Below the pieces are notes generated by a model. The model was not told the origin of the DNA, made no database searches, and worked only from the letters and a program-made list of their open reading frames with translations. From Chamaecrista fasciculata (lineage: Eukaryota; Streptophyta; Magnoliopsida; Fabales; Fabaceae): a stretch of 64,000 nt of DNA. This document shows, one piece after another, positions 1 through 16,700 of the stretch (the first letter of the stretch is position 1; each line of letters opens with the position of its first letter). Made by a program: the position numbers and the translations under genes. The stretch lies in contig QANZ01042858.1 in NCBI GenBank assembly GCA_003254925.1, forward strand, positions 62,001 through 126,000, written 5' to 3'.

Positions 1-1629
1 AAGAAGTCCAACTAATAATCCAAAACAATAAATCAGACATAAGAGTTCTCCTCTGATCGGATATTGTGTAGGAATATCAAAAATGTATATTTTATTTTAA
101 AGGAGTGCCGTCATAGCATACATGTAAGTTTATTAGATATTTCGTACGATGTTTACACGATATATATTCATAAGTTTTAATATATAAAATCATTTTTTTA
201 TAATTTTAACATAACAAATAATAGAAAATAACAATATATATGACATATATTATGAATAGAGATATTGTAATTTTTAAAATTTTTATTAAAATTTATAAAT
301 TTTTAATTATTATTATATATAAATATATGACGATTTGTGTCGTATGATTTTAAAAATTTAATGCGTCAGTGTATCAGTGTCAATATCGATGTCTGTGTCT
401 CGTGTCTGTGTGTGTACATGCTTAATAGTTTTATAGTTTTATGAATCATCCAACTTTGTCACATTGAAATTAATTTTAATATATATTGAAATTGAGGATT
501 ATAAAAGGAAATGGGATGGGATGAGAAGATGATCACGATATATTTAATTACTCAACCAACCATATCATTTGTCTTTATTTTTTTTATAACTTGAAAAAAC
601 GGTCAACAAAATATAGGAAAATAAAACATTCAAACCAATCGGATGCGAGGTGCCCACAGGAGTGGAACTATCGCCATCCTTGATCGACCTAATACTAGAC
701 GAGGCTATGAAACTACGCATATCATCAACAGTCATGAACGAACAAACACTATTAAAAGAACAACTAAAAGCATCACTACATTTAACAACCCTGCGATTAA
801 TTATATGGATAGCATAAATTGATGAGACCACGCTATTCCTCCATATCCTGTCATTTTGCAGCTTTCAGATGACATCAAGATCAATTAACACTGTCAGCCA
901 ATCATCATAATTCAATAAAGGCTGTTTTTTCCGCCTGCTAATCCAGAATCAAAGCCATTTTCTTACAGTGGAAAATCTCATGTTGCTCGATCAGACGAAA
1001 ACACTAAAGATCAAACCACACAACTCGAGCAAAGTCACACATGAGGAATACAACCATATCATTTGTCATTATCTAGTAGTACAATGTTTCAACTTCTTTC
1101 ATGCTTTGCTTTGATTTATTTCTTTACTAGATTATAAAAAATAATTTCAATAAATAAAATGTATTTTTTAAAAATAAAACTTGCACAACATTGTTGATTG
1201 TCCAAAGAAAAATAAAGGTAAAACTTTCAATTGATGAGTAGCACTTAATAAATTATTCTTTTAAAGAAATTTAAAAAATTACATTTATATTATAGTATTG
1301 ACTTCGAAATTCACATATGTCTCCATATCAAATTTAAGATATGTTTGGATCATAAATGAAAGGGATGAGAAGATAATTATGACATTTTGTTGTTGGAGAA
1401 GTTGAAAATTAAATAATAAGATGATAAGAGACTAATTTGTAATCATTAACTATTCTCTTTTTTCACAAAATATCTTTAATGAAATGTTTTTATTTAATGA
1501 AAATATTTTAAACAAAATATTACTCGTATAATCCAAACACATATATGTGGAAAATACGTTAACACTACATTTGCCCCATTTCTTTTCTCCTTCAATATCT
1601 TCCAATTCTATTTTTTTTTCTTAAATGTA
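1..1629. other. AT-rich intergenic DNA, no gene recognised
   Basis: No coding region is recognisable. Positions 300-420 hold GTGTC/GTCTGTG-type low-complexity sequence. The longest open frame (565-831, minus, 88 codons) resembles no family I know and has no visible splice partners. The rest is A/T-rich. Confidence 0.5.
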
Positions 1630-1815
1630 AAGTTTAGGTGAGTTGGGTCCCGGGACTCACTAAAGCCAGGGCAAGCCCCAAGGCTCTATGAGCGCTTACA
1701 AAGATACTTACAGATCGCCTACCAACAAGGCCTTCACATTGGTAGCGGGATTTGAACTCACGACTTTGTGAATTATGAGTTGACTCTTTACCAACTTGGC
1801 CAATTTTTGTTGGCC
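1630..1815 (-). mobile_element. tRNA-derived SINE
   Basis: Read on the minus strand, this block has an RNA polymerase III internal promoter: an A-box-like TGGCCAAGTTGG at 1791-1802 and a B-box-like GAGTTCAAATCCCGC at 1745-1759. The spacing of about 32 nt fits a tRNA-type head. An unrelated body follows, and a T-rich tract lies at the plus-strand left side (about 1608-1630), as expected for the SINE tail. It does not fold as an intact tRNA, so I call it a SINE. Both ends are approximate and no clear target duplication was found. Confidence 0.6.
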
Positions 1816-2308
1816 TATTCTCAAAGTAATTTCTTAGATATATTGTTATGCTCTATAAAAAAAAAAAAAAAGCGACGTATATAAGATCTGATTTTTTGTT
1901 CATTTAAAGTAAGAATAAATTCTTGAAAAATGGTTTTTATAAAATATTCGTGGATTAAGTTAAGTTGGATTGGAATTGTAAAAATAAAATTTGAATCAAT
2001 CCAAATCAAATAGTAACAAATTAGGTTAGATGAGTTGACAGGTGACCATTTGTAATTTTTGTAACCATCCAATACTCAATACACAATATTTTAATAAACA
2101 CTTAAAAAATAAAAAGTTGCATATATATTTCCATATGCGCTAAAGTTAAAAGATAAGTTACATACCTCCATTCCATGCAACATAGACGATAGATGATAGC
2201 AACATCAAAACAACCAAGAACCAAATATATATCCCAGTACCAAACACATGACTATAATTTAAAATTAGTTAACATCTCAAGGCTTACAAGAAGAGGATTT
2301 TGGATATA

Positions 2309-2641
2309 TCTATACTATATTATATTATATGGCTTCACACTTTTATTATTATCAAAATTATTGAATTAAAAAATTAAAAAAGAAAAAAAAATCACTCACT
2401 TTCCTCTAGCCCACGTTCTCTCAAGTCTCACTCCATATACGTTACTTTTGATTTTCATTAATATTTTAAGCTCCATAAAAAAAGAATAAATTACACTTTG
2501 GTACCCTATAGTTTGGTCATATTTCACTTTAGTACCTGATGATTTAAAAAGTGACACTTTGATACCATGTGATATTCTCGCTTAACAAATTATTTTTAAA
2601 TAATTTTATATTTTACGTACATATTTGCGCAAAGCCTCCGG
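2309..2641 (+). mobile_element. Helitron-like element (tentative)
   Basis: The left end begins TCTATACTATATTATATT directly after an A, like the start at 38204. The right end carries the palindrome TTTGCGCAAA followed by GCCTCCGG, aligning with hairpin-plus-CTRR ends at 38342 and 42225 except that CTAG reads CCGG. Inside, 2487-2570 matches one end of the MITE family seen whole at 4521-4993 and 28101-28611. Boundaries are inferred by comparison only. Confidence 0.35.
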
Positions 2642-2759
2642 TATATATATACTAGCCATTATAATTCTTATAAAATAAATTAGCGTTTTTATTTTAAATC
2701 ATCATATTAATTCAATTTTAATTAATTTTGATTGGTTAACTGGTCAACTTAACTCAGTA

Positions 2760-3560
2760 AACGCCCATAGTTCTATTTTTAATCACAAATATTTTTTTCA
2801 TTTCAGATTCCTCGAAATTAAGATATTTTTTTTATAAGCACATTAATAACAATTATTAATGTACATTTAAAACATTTCAACATAATTCTTCTCAAATAGA
2901 TTTTGTTCTTTCCAATTTCCTGGTTCGTATCGAATCATTATTTGAAATAGAAATAAATCTTTTCATATTCGTAATAATAAATAAATAAAAATGAAACATT
3001 AATAACACTTATTAATGCACATAATAACATTTATTAATGTATAACAAGACAACATTTCAAAATAGTTCTCTATTAAAAAAAAAAAAGTTCTCCCGCAATT
3101 TGTTTTTCCTTTCAATTTTCATAGCTAGTTTGAATTGAAATAATAATAAAAAAATTGTTAGAAAATTGGGTTTTCATCTCTTTAAAAATCAAACTTGATA
3201 TTAGGCCAAAAAAAAAACTTGATATTGCTTAAATAAATTGTTTTATAATCTTGACAACAGATACAAATTAAATGATCATAAACATTATTAATAACACTAA
3301 TTCATGTACTTTATAAACATTTCAATACACTTCTGCAGTTCTCTCATAGCTTTTGTTTTATTCACATACATCCCCTCGTTCGTATCGAAACATTGAATGA
3401 AATAGAAAAATAGTCATAACTAAATTGAGTTTTTTTTTCTTTCTTTCTTAATAAAACTTAATATGGATTCTGTACCCAAAAAAAAAACTTCATATGGATT
3501 AACATAAAATAAAAAAAAAATACCAAAGAAATAAAGCAAAATATCCTAACGAATATATAA
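2760..3560. repeat. Degenerate repeats of about 150-200 bp upstream of the P450 gene
   Basis: Three diverged copies follow each other (about 2825-2960, 2995-3130, 3280-3440). Each has ACATTAATAACA-type sequence, then a stretch ending in TTCGTATCGAA or similar and an AAATAG/AATTGAGTTTTTT tail. A fourth copy lies at about 10280-10435. No coding potential. The family is not recognised. Confidence 0.5.
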
Positions 3561-3702
3561 AAAATAAATTATTTTATAGAAATAAAATATACAAAAAGTG
3601 GTAGAGCTAGCATATATACATACATAAATAGAGTGAAGTAGAGGCAATTAGAGATAGCTCTCAAAAGTTTAGCAGTCGTCTTTGTGGTATAGGTAGCTAG
3701 CC

Positions 3703-8821
<5,119 letters not shown>

Positions 8822-9301
8822 GCTGGATAATTCATGAAGAACAAATTAAAGAGAAGAACATATATGTATTTATATGTATATATGTATGTATTGCCCTCTA
8901 ATAATAATAACATATCTATCTTCAACTATATCATGTCCCATTCACATGCAGGGGACCTAGCTCATATTATGGACATGATGCTTTATCATTATAATAATAA
9001 AAAAATGTTCATGTCAAAATTTGTGATGATGAACCAGAATTTTTCTAGATTAATTCAATTAGTAAATAAGAAGAGTAGAAAAATGGCTTCTTGATGTTCT
9101 TCTATCGTGGAAGATGATCTACTCATGAGAAGAAGGTGGGATCTTCTTACGTCTTTTTTATTGTTGTCTAATTCTCACTCACACTGCTTTTTTGACGATG
9201 AATAATATGCTCTCTTCTTCCTTAATTAAGGCAAGTGGTCGTAATTGTTCAACTTTCAAAAGTACGTTTGATTGGTACTGCGTTGTGTTTAGTCAAATAA
9301 T
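8822..9301. other. 3' flank of the P450 gene
   Basis: AT-rich DNA that presumably includes the P450 3' UTR just after the TAA at 8819-8821. AATAAT and AATAAA-like signals occur around 8900-9000. No further gene is visible; the 86-codon frame at 8834-9094 is not protein-like. Confidence 0.4.
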
Positions 9302-9810
9302 TGTTAGAAAAATAGTATAGGCTTTGATAGTGGGATCACTGTCCTTAAGGAAATTAAGCCCTCACTATTCGTTTGCCGCTGGATTCTATGGCAAATTTCC
9401 TCCAGAATTTTACAAAACTTGATATTATAGCCAGCAAAACTATAATATCCTCTTAACACAATTTTGTGAAGGAAAAGTTGAAGATAATATCTCTTGATTG
9501 TTATTCTGTTTGAGAGAAAAGGTACTATTTATAGAGGGAATATTGAAGAGGTACAACCTTTCATATTCCTACACTCATATATTTTCATCTCCAACCTTAA
9601 TGGTTGGTCATAACTTATCTTGATTCAACATTCATGGTTTTTCAATAAACAGTTACGACCATCCATATATGAGAGTTATAACCCTTCAAATACACAAAAC
9701 TGTTTATGATCATCAATACATGAATGCTTATGACTCTTCACATATGAGCCATTTTCTCAACCCTTCAACTTATCCAATGTGAGACTTTAATTACTAACTA
9801 TTTTCTAACA
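9302..9810 (+). mobile_element. Solo-LTR-like repeat
   Basis: The block begins TGTTAGAAAAATA and ends ATTTTCTAACA (TG...CA termini). The flanking pentamers ATAAT and CTAAT share four bases. A second member in the opposite orientation is at 47115-47757. Both share the stretch around CACTGTCCTTAAGGAAATTA. No internal retroelement sequence adjoins, so a solo LTR is the simplest reading. Confidence 0.6.
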
Positions 9811-10976
9811 CTAATTAATTTGGATAAATCATGCATTACTCTCTCTTGCAATTTTCTTAATTAGAGTACTTGAGATGGAATTTGTGCATGCATGTCTTGG
9901 AATTATTGAAACTGAGAACCTGGAATTTGTGCATTCATGTCTTGGAATTTGTGCATGCATGTATTATAATGCTCTAAATTAGACCTCAATTTTGAATTGT
10001 GGGCTTAAAGTTCAGTTTCATAGTTTATGGTGATTTTTTGGGAATTTTTTTTAGCTTCATAAATATATATATTTTTTATTTTCATAAGGCTAATTATTAA
10101 TCTTGGGGGAATTATTTTTTGAATTTGATTTAAAAAATTTGTGCATAATCTATAGAAGTGTTAAATCAACATGGTCATTGCGTTTTAGCATGACATTGGG
10201 ATATATTTTTTTGGCCAAACTAGCATTGGGATATATATCATAAATAGAAAAGGAAAATGACATGAAACAAAAATCAAACACTGATAACACTTATTGCTGC
10301 ACATTAATAACACTCATTAATACACTTCTCCCACAGTTTTTGTTTTATTCAAATCCCCTCGTTTTTATCGAAACCTCAATTGAAATTAAAAAAAAAAATA
10401 GTCAGATAATTAAATTGAGTTTTTTTTTCTTAAATAANAGTGATCTTTTCAAACTCTTTTTATCATCATTTTTTTTTAATTTTCATAATGCTAATTATTA
10501 ATCTTGGAGCAATTAATCTTTGAATTTGTTTTGCAAGAAAATTGTGCATAATCTGAGTTATTATTTAGAGGCGTTAGTAAGAGCTATTTTCGCTCATTTC
10601 TTACTTAACTAAATAACTTATATCTCTAAAATCATTTTTAATCAAGTGGTTAAAAATAACTTAAGAAAATCAAATGAATTATATATATAGGGTACCAACT
10701 TGAAAAAGGGAAATGACCTGAAAAGAAAATTACCTTGTATTTAAATCAACATGCACATGGCATTTTGGTATGACATTATGATATCATAAATAAAAAAGGA
10801 AATGGACATGAAAAGAAAATCTAACATTGACAGTACCAACATGGAAAGAAAGTCTAACACATTAAGCCAACACTTAAATTCTAAGCAGTACTCATTTATT
10901 TTTCACTTAAACTAAAATAGTTGCAAAGCTTCAAATCAAGCTACCTATGACAAAGCCAGTAACGCATCCAATCATC
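9811..10976. other. Intergenic repeats and a scaffold N
   Basis: Short direct repeats of GGAATTTGTGCAT occur at 9890-9955. About 90 bp around 10065-10150 (CTAATTATTAATCTTGG...) recurs at 10485-10565, on the far side of the single N at 10438. Positions 10280-10435 match the repeats at 2760-3560. No gene is recognised. Confidence 0.45.
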
Positions 10977-11814
10977 TCATTCTTCACCATTTTCATTTTC
11001 ATCTTCACTGCCACTTGACTCATTGGTGATCCTAGGCCTTTTGCCTAAGCTAGTACTTCCATGACCTTGATTCTCTGGACTCATGAGAGCCAGAACAATA
11101 GGCTTCCTATCCACAGCCACGGCACCTGTATTTGTGAAACATTGAGTTCAAGCCCCAAATAATTATTATAGAAGCCCAAATTAAGGGGTTGAAATTATGG
11201 GTACAATATAGGAGAAGGCACAAAACCAAAAAAAAAAACCAATTGGGGGTGAAGTTACAATATTAATTATAGAATTATAAACATCTACATTGTTATTCTC
11301 CAATAACTCAGTTATTCAATACATAAAAGGTGAAAGATTCAAGAGAAGTCACAATTTATTTGAAATTTGAGACCAAAAGTTGCTGCCCAGTGACCAAAAG
11401 GTCACGGGTACAAATCCAGGAAACAACCTCTCTGTAAAGCAGGAGTAAGGCTGCGTACACTTTAACCTTCCTCAGACCCCACCTAGTATAAACCTTGTAC
11501 ACTGGGGCCGCCTTTATAGAGACCAAAAGTATGATGCAACTCAAAACAAAGAGTGAACTTCAACCATATAGATGATAGGAAATTAAAGTAGAAAAAATTA
11601 TTGGTATACCTTTTGATTCAGGTCTAGAGCTATTCCTTCTAAGGGAATTGCGAGAAGTACTTGAGCGAAGTTGTCTCCCTCCGAACATAATTTCAGCATG
11701 TTCATCCCAGTTGTGGCTTGCAAGGTCATAATATGTTTTGAATTCCTTGTCACAGTAGCTGCAATAATAAGAATCTCCTTTCATAACAAATTTTTCTTTT
11801 CCAGGAGAACTCAT
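10977..11814 (-). CDS. Small C2H2 zinc-finger protein, two exons
   Basis: Exon 1 is 11610-11814 and exon 2 is 10977-11125; the GT-AG intron splits a Gly codon and the model encodes 117 aa. A single C2H2 finger lies near the N-terminus (about residues 18-39): CSYC, 12 residues, then H-x4-H. It is followed by an Arg/Ser-rich linker, a conserved-looking segment (PIVLALMSPENQG), a KRPR basic patch that could act in nuclear import, and an acidic Ser/Glu tail. One finger plus a nuclear-type tail suggests a nucleic-acid-binding nuclear protein, but I do not recognise the family. The joined frame across the intron and the intact finger argue for a real gene. The intron carries a SINE. Confidence 0.75.
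11381..11518 (+). mobile_element. Au-type SINE in the zinc-finger gene intron
   Basis: The sequence has landmarks I associate with the plant Au SINE: a B-box-like GGGTACAAATCC near the start, AAGGCTGCGTACA in the middle, and an end with TTGTACACTGGGGCCGCCTTT. It is flanked by a perfect 12-bp target duplication, GAGACCAAAAGT at 11369-11380 and 11519-11530. It is antisense to the host gene. Confidence 0.85.
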
Positions 11815-13734
11815 GATGGTGTGAAGTGAAAGTAAAAGAAGATTACTCTGTACTATTATAGAACAATTTCACTAAGACTAGGCTGATGTGAGAAACTATG
11901 CCTACTGGTTGCTGCTACTTATACTTGTGTTCAAGGAAAGATAAATAATCTATTGCATTAATGTTCATTTAAGATTTTCATTTAAGACGAGGCTTTAATG
12001 GAATGGTTACGATTATTAAATTATAAAAAATGCGATGGAATAAATGTGAACAAATTAAACAAAGTGTTAGTTCAATCCTAATTATAGCGTGGCGGTCTTA
12101 TCCTCGCCACGTCACAAAGTATAGTGTTTTAGATGTTAGAGTTAGATGACGTCATCGGATATCAATATATGACGACATCCAAGTTAACATTTTATTATCT
12201 CACAACAATAGATTGAGTCTGATAACTGCATAATAACTATGTAACTTTATATTACATATTCTAGTATTACTCTTGTCTAAGCACAATTAAGTGCGATGTA
12301 CTAAGGATTAAGACTTATACAATTAAAAGCTAAAACATGCCCTCAATAGTTATTTTTGGGGTAGCCAGCAGTGTATGAGAGGTCAAAGTCTCTGCCTTTT
12401 AGAAATTAAGAAAAAAAAATTGTTGGGGTGAAAGCAAAAGTTTCGTTCCCAGGTTGAGAGAGAAGTGTTAAAATATTGTGCCTGCCTATTCTATGACTTG
12501 CTTTAAGTTCCCTAACCATGTATGCAGTTGGATAGCTTGATTGTTAACTTTCTGGTGAGAACAAAATAAGGATAAGTTCCCTAACCATGTATGCAGTTTT
12601 TTGAATCAGCGAGCGTTGGATAGCTTGATAGTTAACTTTCTGGTGAGAACAAAATAAGGAGAAAGGGAGATTCACTTGCTTGAAATAGTGGATAACTAGA
12701 GTGGAAGCTTTAGCAATTGAAGTTGTTCCTCTTACTTTAAGAGTAAGGACCCTGATTGGTCTAAGACAAGAAATACTATACTGTAACTAAAAAAGAGGTT
12801 ATTATGTTGAAACATCTTCATCTACTAGCTCTTGTTTCTCTAGTTAGAATAAACTTTGGGGATTCTATTTGGAAATGTCCTTTGCCTCCAATAATAGTAT
12901 TGCGGGTATGTCACAAGCAGGTTTTGGAAATTCCGTTGAAATAGCTCCTGTAACTAGCTAAAGGCTATTGAATTAATTCGCAAAGATTGCAAGGAATGGG
13001 ACTACACCAAATTAGCAGACTAAATAGTAAATAGTAACCTGCACTTTTGAACATTAACCCCAACAATTTAAACTCTAATCTCTGTTCTATCATTCCCACT
13101 CCCCCACCCTTTAGTTATCATGTATTTTAAGCTTCATGTTTTCTAGATTTTAGGATTTCTGTTGTATCAACATATATAAATCGACGTTTGACTGGGCACA
13201 AGTATACATCTTAAGCCTCCCTAAAATAAGCTTTAAAAGTTACAGTAAGATGATATATTATAAACTACAAATTTTATTATAGAAAAATTACTCAAGTAAT
13301 TTAAACCCTTTTTAAACACAATTGTTATAAATGCAGCCTCATTCTTAAGTTTTATACTCAACAGAAATTGCATATTTAAATCGAATAGTACCGTCAGAAT
13401 CAGTTGCAAAAAACAAAGCATTTTCATTTTCTGTTCGAGATAATTTTAAGCCTGGCCGACAAAAAAAGAGTAAAAGCAATATAATGGATAACATACTACG
13501 ATATAATTATATATGCCTCAGCTAGTATCTTTCTCCCGAACAAAACTGCAGAGCTTGGAGAGGGAGAGCTACAATTACTACATAGTCAAAAAGCCAACAA
13601 CATCCAAAAATAATCAAGAATTGTGCAATACCCTAAATTTTTATGACTTCCATAGTCGCGTACATATAACCAAAACTGAAAGCAACGAAAATAATAATTA
13701 ATAAACAGAAAATTCTTCATATCTCTTGATCTAC
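11815..13734. other. Intergenic region with local tandem duplication
   Basis: No gene is recognised. A segment of about 70-85 bp is tandemly duplicated (12506-12570 and 12573-12662; both contain CCTAACCATGTATGCAGTT and AACTTTCTGGTGAGAACAAA). The perfect palindrome GATGACGTCATC is at 12145-12156, upstream of the zinc-finger gene. Confidence 0.5.
12147..12154. promoter_or_regulatory. TGACGTCA palindrome (possible bZIP site)
   Basis: TGACGTCA, extended to GATGACGTCATC, lies 331 bp upstream of the zinc-finger start codon. Plant TGA/bZIP factors bind such cores. Function here is inference from one motif. Confidence 0.25.
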
Positions 13735-16700
13735 TCAATCGTCAAAAGTTGTCTTTGTCCCTGAAGTACAAGAAAAAGTAACTAAATATTAGAACATTTA
13801 ACACATAGAGACTATTCAATGCTAATTATGATACTATAATACAATACTATTAAACAACATACAGAAAGGATCAAAAGTTCTAACAAAACTAATATTATCA
13901 AGCAAAGCTGAGAATCACCATACTACTACAGATGAAGTCTGAATTCATATTATCAATCAAAAGGTCCGTAATCAAGGTAAATCCTCAACAAGATCACATT
14001 TACCTGTGCCCGCAGCAGCAAAGTTTGGTCTATTAGGTGTTCCACGACCCCTGCCACTACCTCTTCCACGACTACCTCTGCCACCACGACCACCTCTGCC
14101 ACCATCTCTATCCCAGCCCCTTCCACTACCAGCTCTACCACCCCTTCCACTACCTCTACCACCACCACCACTAGCACCTTGGTTATCAGAACGAGGTTTC
14201 GCCTCATCAACTGTCAAGTAGCAACCACCAAGCTCACTTCCATTCATTTCTAGAGCTTTGTTGAAGCCATCAGCATCCTTGAAGTCTATGTAGGCAAACC
14301 TATAATTCTAGCCATGTGAGAATGTGCAGAAAGACTAAATGTAATACAAGGTTATAGAAAGTGTTGTGCACGGAACAAACACAGAAACCTGGGGGGAAAG
14401 AGGAAGAGGGGAAGAGGCGATAGAGAGTCCATGCGCTTAGGCAAAAACAAGGAATGTGTTTGTGGAACTTCATTCAGGTATATATCAGTGTAACTTTCAA
14501 GTTATGGGAATGTTAACCAAGACCAGTAAATGTAACCACTGAGAATATGCCACTAAGGAAAAGACATGAAATGAAACAGAGAGTTTTCTTTCAGGAAAAG
14601 CAGCAACTTGATTAAAACACCTAAAATTAACTCAATGATCTTAAACATTTCTTTGTTAAAATAAGATGCTACAGCATGCAAATTATATAATTATACAGAG
14701 AAGGCAAAATACCCTTTTGGAGCACCAGTGTCATAATCTTTTGGAATTGATATCCTTGTAATCTCTCCGACATTGAAATGCTCTTCCAGGCTTGATCTAA
14801 TCTGAGAATAGAAAGTTGGAGTCAATAACAGCTAAGAAAACAAATTGGACATTCAATTATGCAACTGAGAGAGACATGGGAGCAATTATTTAGGTAGGAA
14901 CTGAGGCAGCTTCCACTATGCAATAAACAAACTAACCTCATCAAACCCTTGAGATGAATCAAGACCTTTCACAAATACTGTGTTAGACTGAGCCTGTCCA
15001 CCCTTCTGGAATGAGTTGCTGCAATCATCAACAAGAAAATAACGAAACAATTAAAATCAGGGTACAGAGATAAAAACAATTGCAACAGAACAAAATGAGC
15101 AATCATAAAATACCCAGTATTTGGTGTATATGCCCCTCTTTCACGGGCAAAATCAAGTTTGACAGGGCGACTCAACAATTCAATTCCATTCAACTCCATG
15201 GCCTGTGATTAAGAAGGAAAACAATTATTCAGAAAAATATAAGTTGAATACATACAAACAAATATAAGTTAAGACAACAAGGAAAAACAGTAGACTACAA
15301 TAAGCAAGAAAAATAACAAGTATAAGCTATGTCACCCATGTTCCATCTTTATATTATGTAATTTAAATTTAAATATATAGATACCATGTTGACAGTAATT
15401 AAATGCAACTTTTGACACCAATCCAACAGAAAATCCTAAATTCAAGGCATTTCAGATGAAATTGACTTCCAATATAAGGGAACAGCGATAGAGCCTCAAC
15501 TGCAGAATCATTTCAGATGCTATAGACTGTGGCAGTTAACAGAATCATATCAATAAAACTCATGTTATAAATGTTACCCCATCTAATGTTATACCCATTA
15601 TTCCGTCAACGCACATTGCAGATGTCGAAGGTAAGCACACATGTGTTTGTTAGACACATAGGCAGTAGATTCAGTTCCAAACTTTAATAACAAGTTACAA
15701 AGAGATATGATTATATTAGACTGAAAAATGCTCACCTTCTGAGCTGCTTCTCCTGTGGCAAATTCAACATGTCCAAAGCCTTTGAATCTCCCATCCTCAT
15801 CAGATGAGAAACGGACATCAACCACTTCTCCACAATCTTTGAAGAAATTTTCCCTGCACAATTTGAAATCAGAAAACAAACAGAAAAAGTTTCTCAACCA
15901 CTAGAGTAAAGGGGTACATACACATCAGCCTGTTCTACTTTAAATGACAAGTTTCCAACAAATAGTGTCTTTGATGGGGCACTTTGACCTTTCGGAGTTG
16001 CTGGCGTTGTAGGCTGCAAAATTTCATGAAATAAATCATGTAATTGATAAAATATTTAGGTTGCAGGAAAACAAATAAGGATAACGATCATACAGCTTTC
16101 TTTCCATTTGACTTCACTGAAGCAGCATCAACCATCTCGACATCTTTAACCTGTGGACACTAAGGTAAGCTATACACTACAGGAATCACAAGTTTAAATG
16201 GAAACAGAAAATTCTTCATCCAGAAAAATGCCAGTTATACATCCTTACGTTTTTCTGAGGAGTTTTGGAAGGTTTCTCATCCTCCTCTTCACTATCATCT
16301 GAACTATCACTACTTTCCTTTGAAGCTTTCTGAGGCTGAAGCAAAAATAAGGTGACTATATTAGAACTCGACAGTAAATAAACAAAGATATGCATCAACC
16401 AACAACCATGAAAACCATACTTTAAACAGTACTAGAGCAACTGAAGCAGCATACAGATATATAATAAATTAAACTAAATATTGGAAGGTATGAGGATAAA
16501 GCATAATCAACTAACTAACAAGGAGAACAAGCTCTCAATGAAAAAATCAACATAGCAAGGACTTTACCTTTTTCTTTTGTGGCTCTTCATCACTTTCTTC
16601 AGAACTACTATCCTCATCAACATCCATCTTACCCTGAAGTAAAGTAATTCCAAAATCTCGGTTACCCATAAATCTATAAATCAACTACGACTCTTATCAA

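Noticed and set aside
1741..1802. Possible tRNA gene (A-box and B-box on the minus strand)
   Set aside because: The segment does not make a full cloverleaf and is joined to a SINE-type body.
13953..14247. Extra open frames with Gly/Arg- or Pro/Leu-rich products on both strands
   Set aside because: They overlap the nucleolin GAR-tail exon; only the 13972-14247 frame is the real reading frame and the others are shadows of the repetitive codons.
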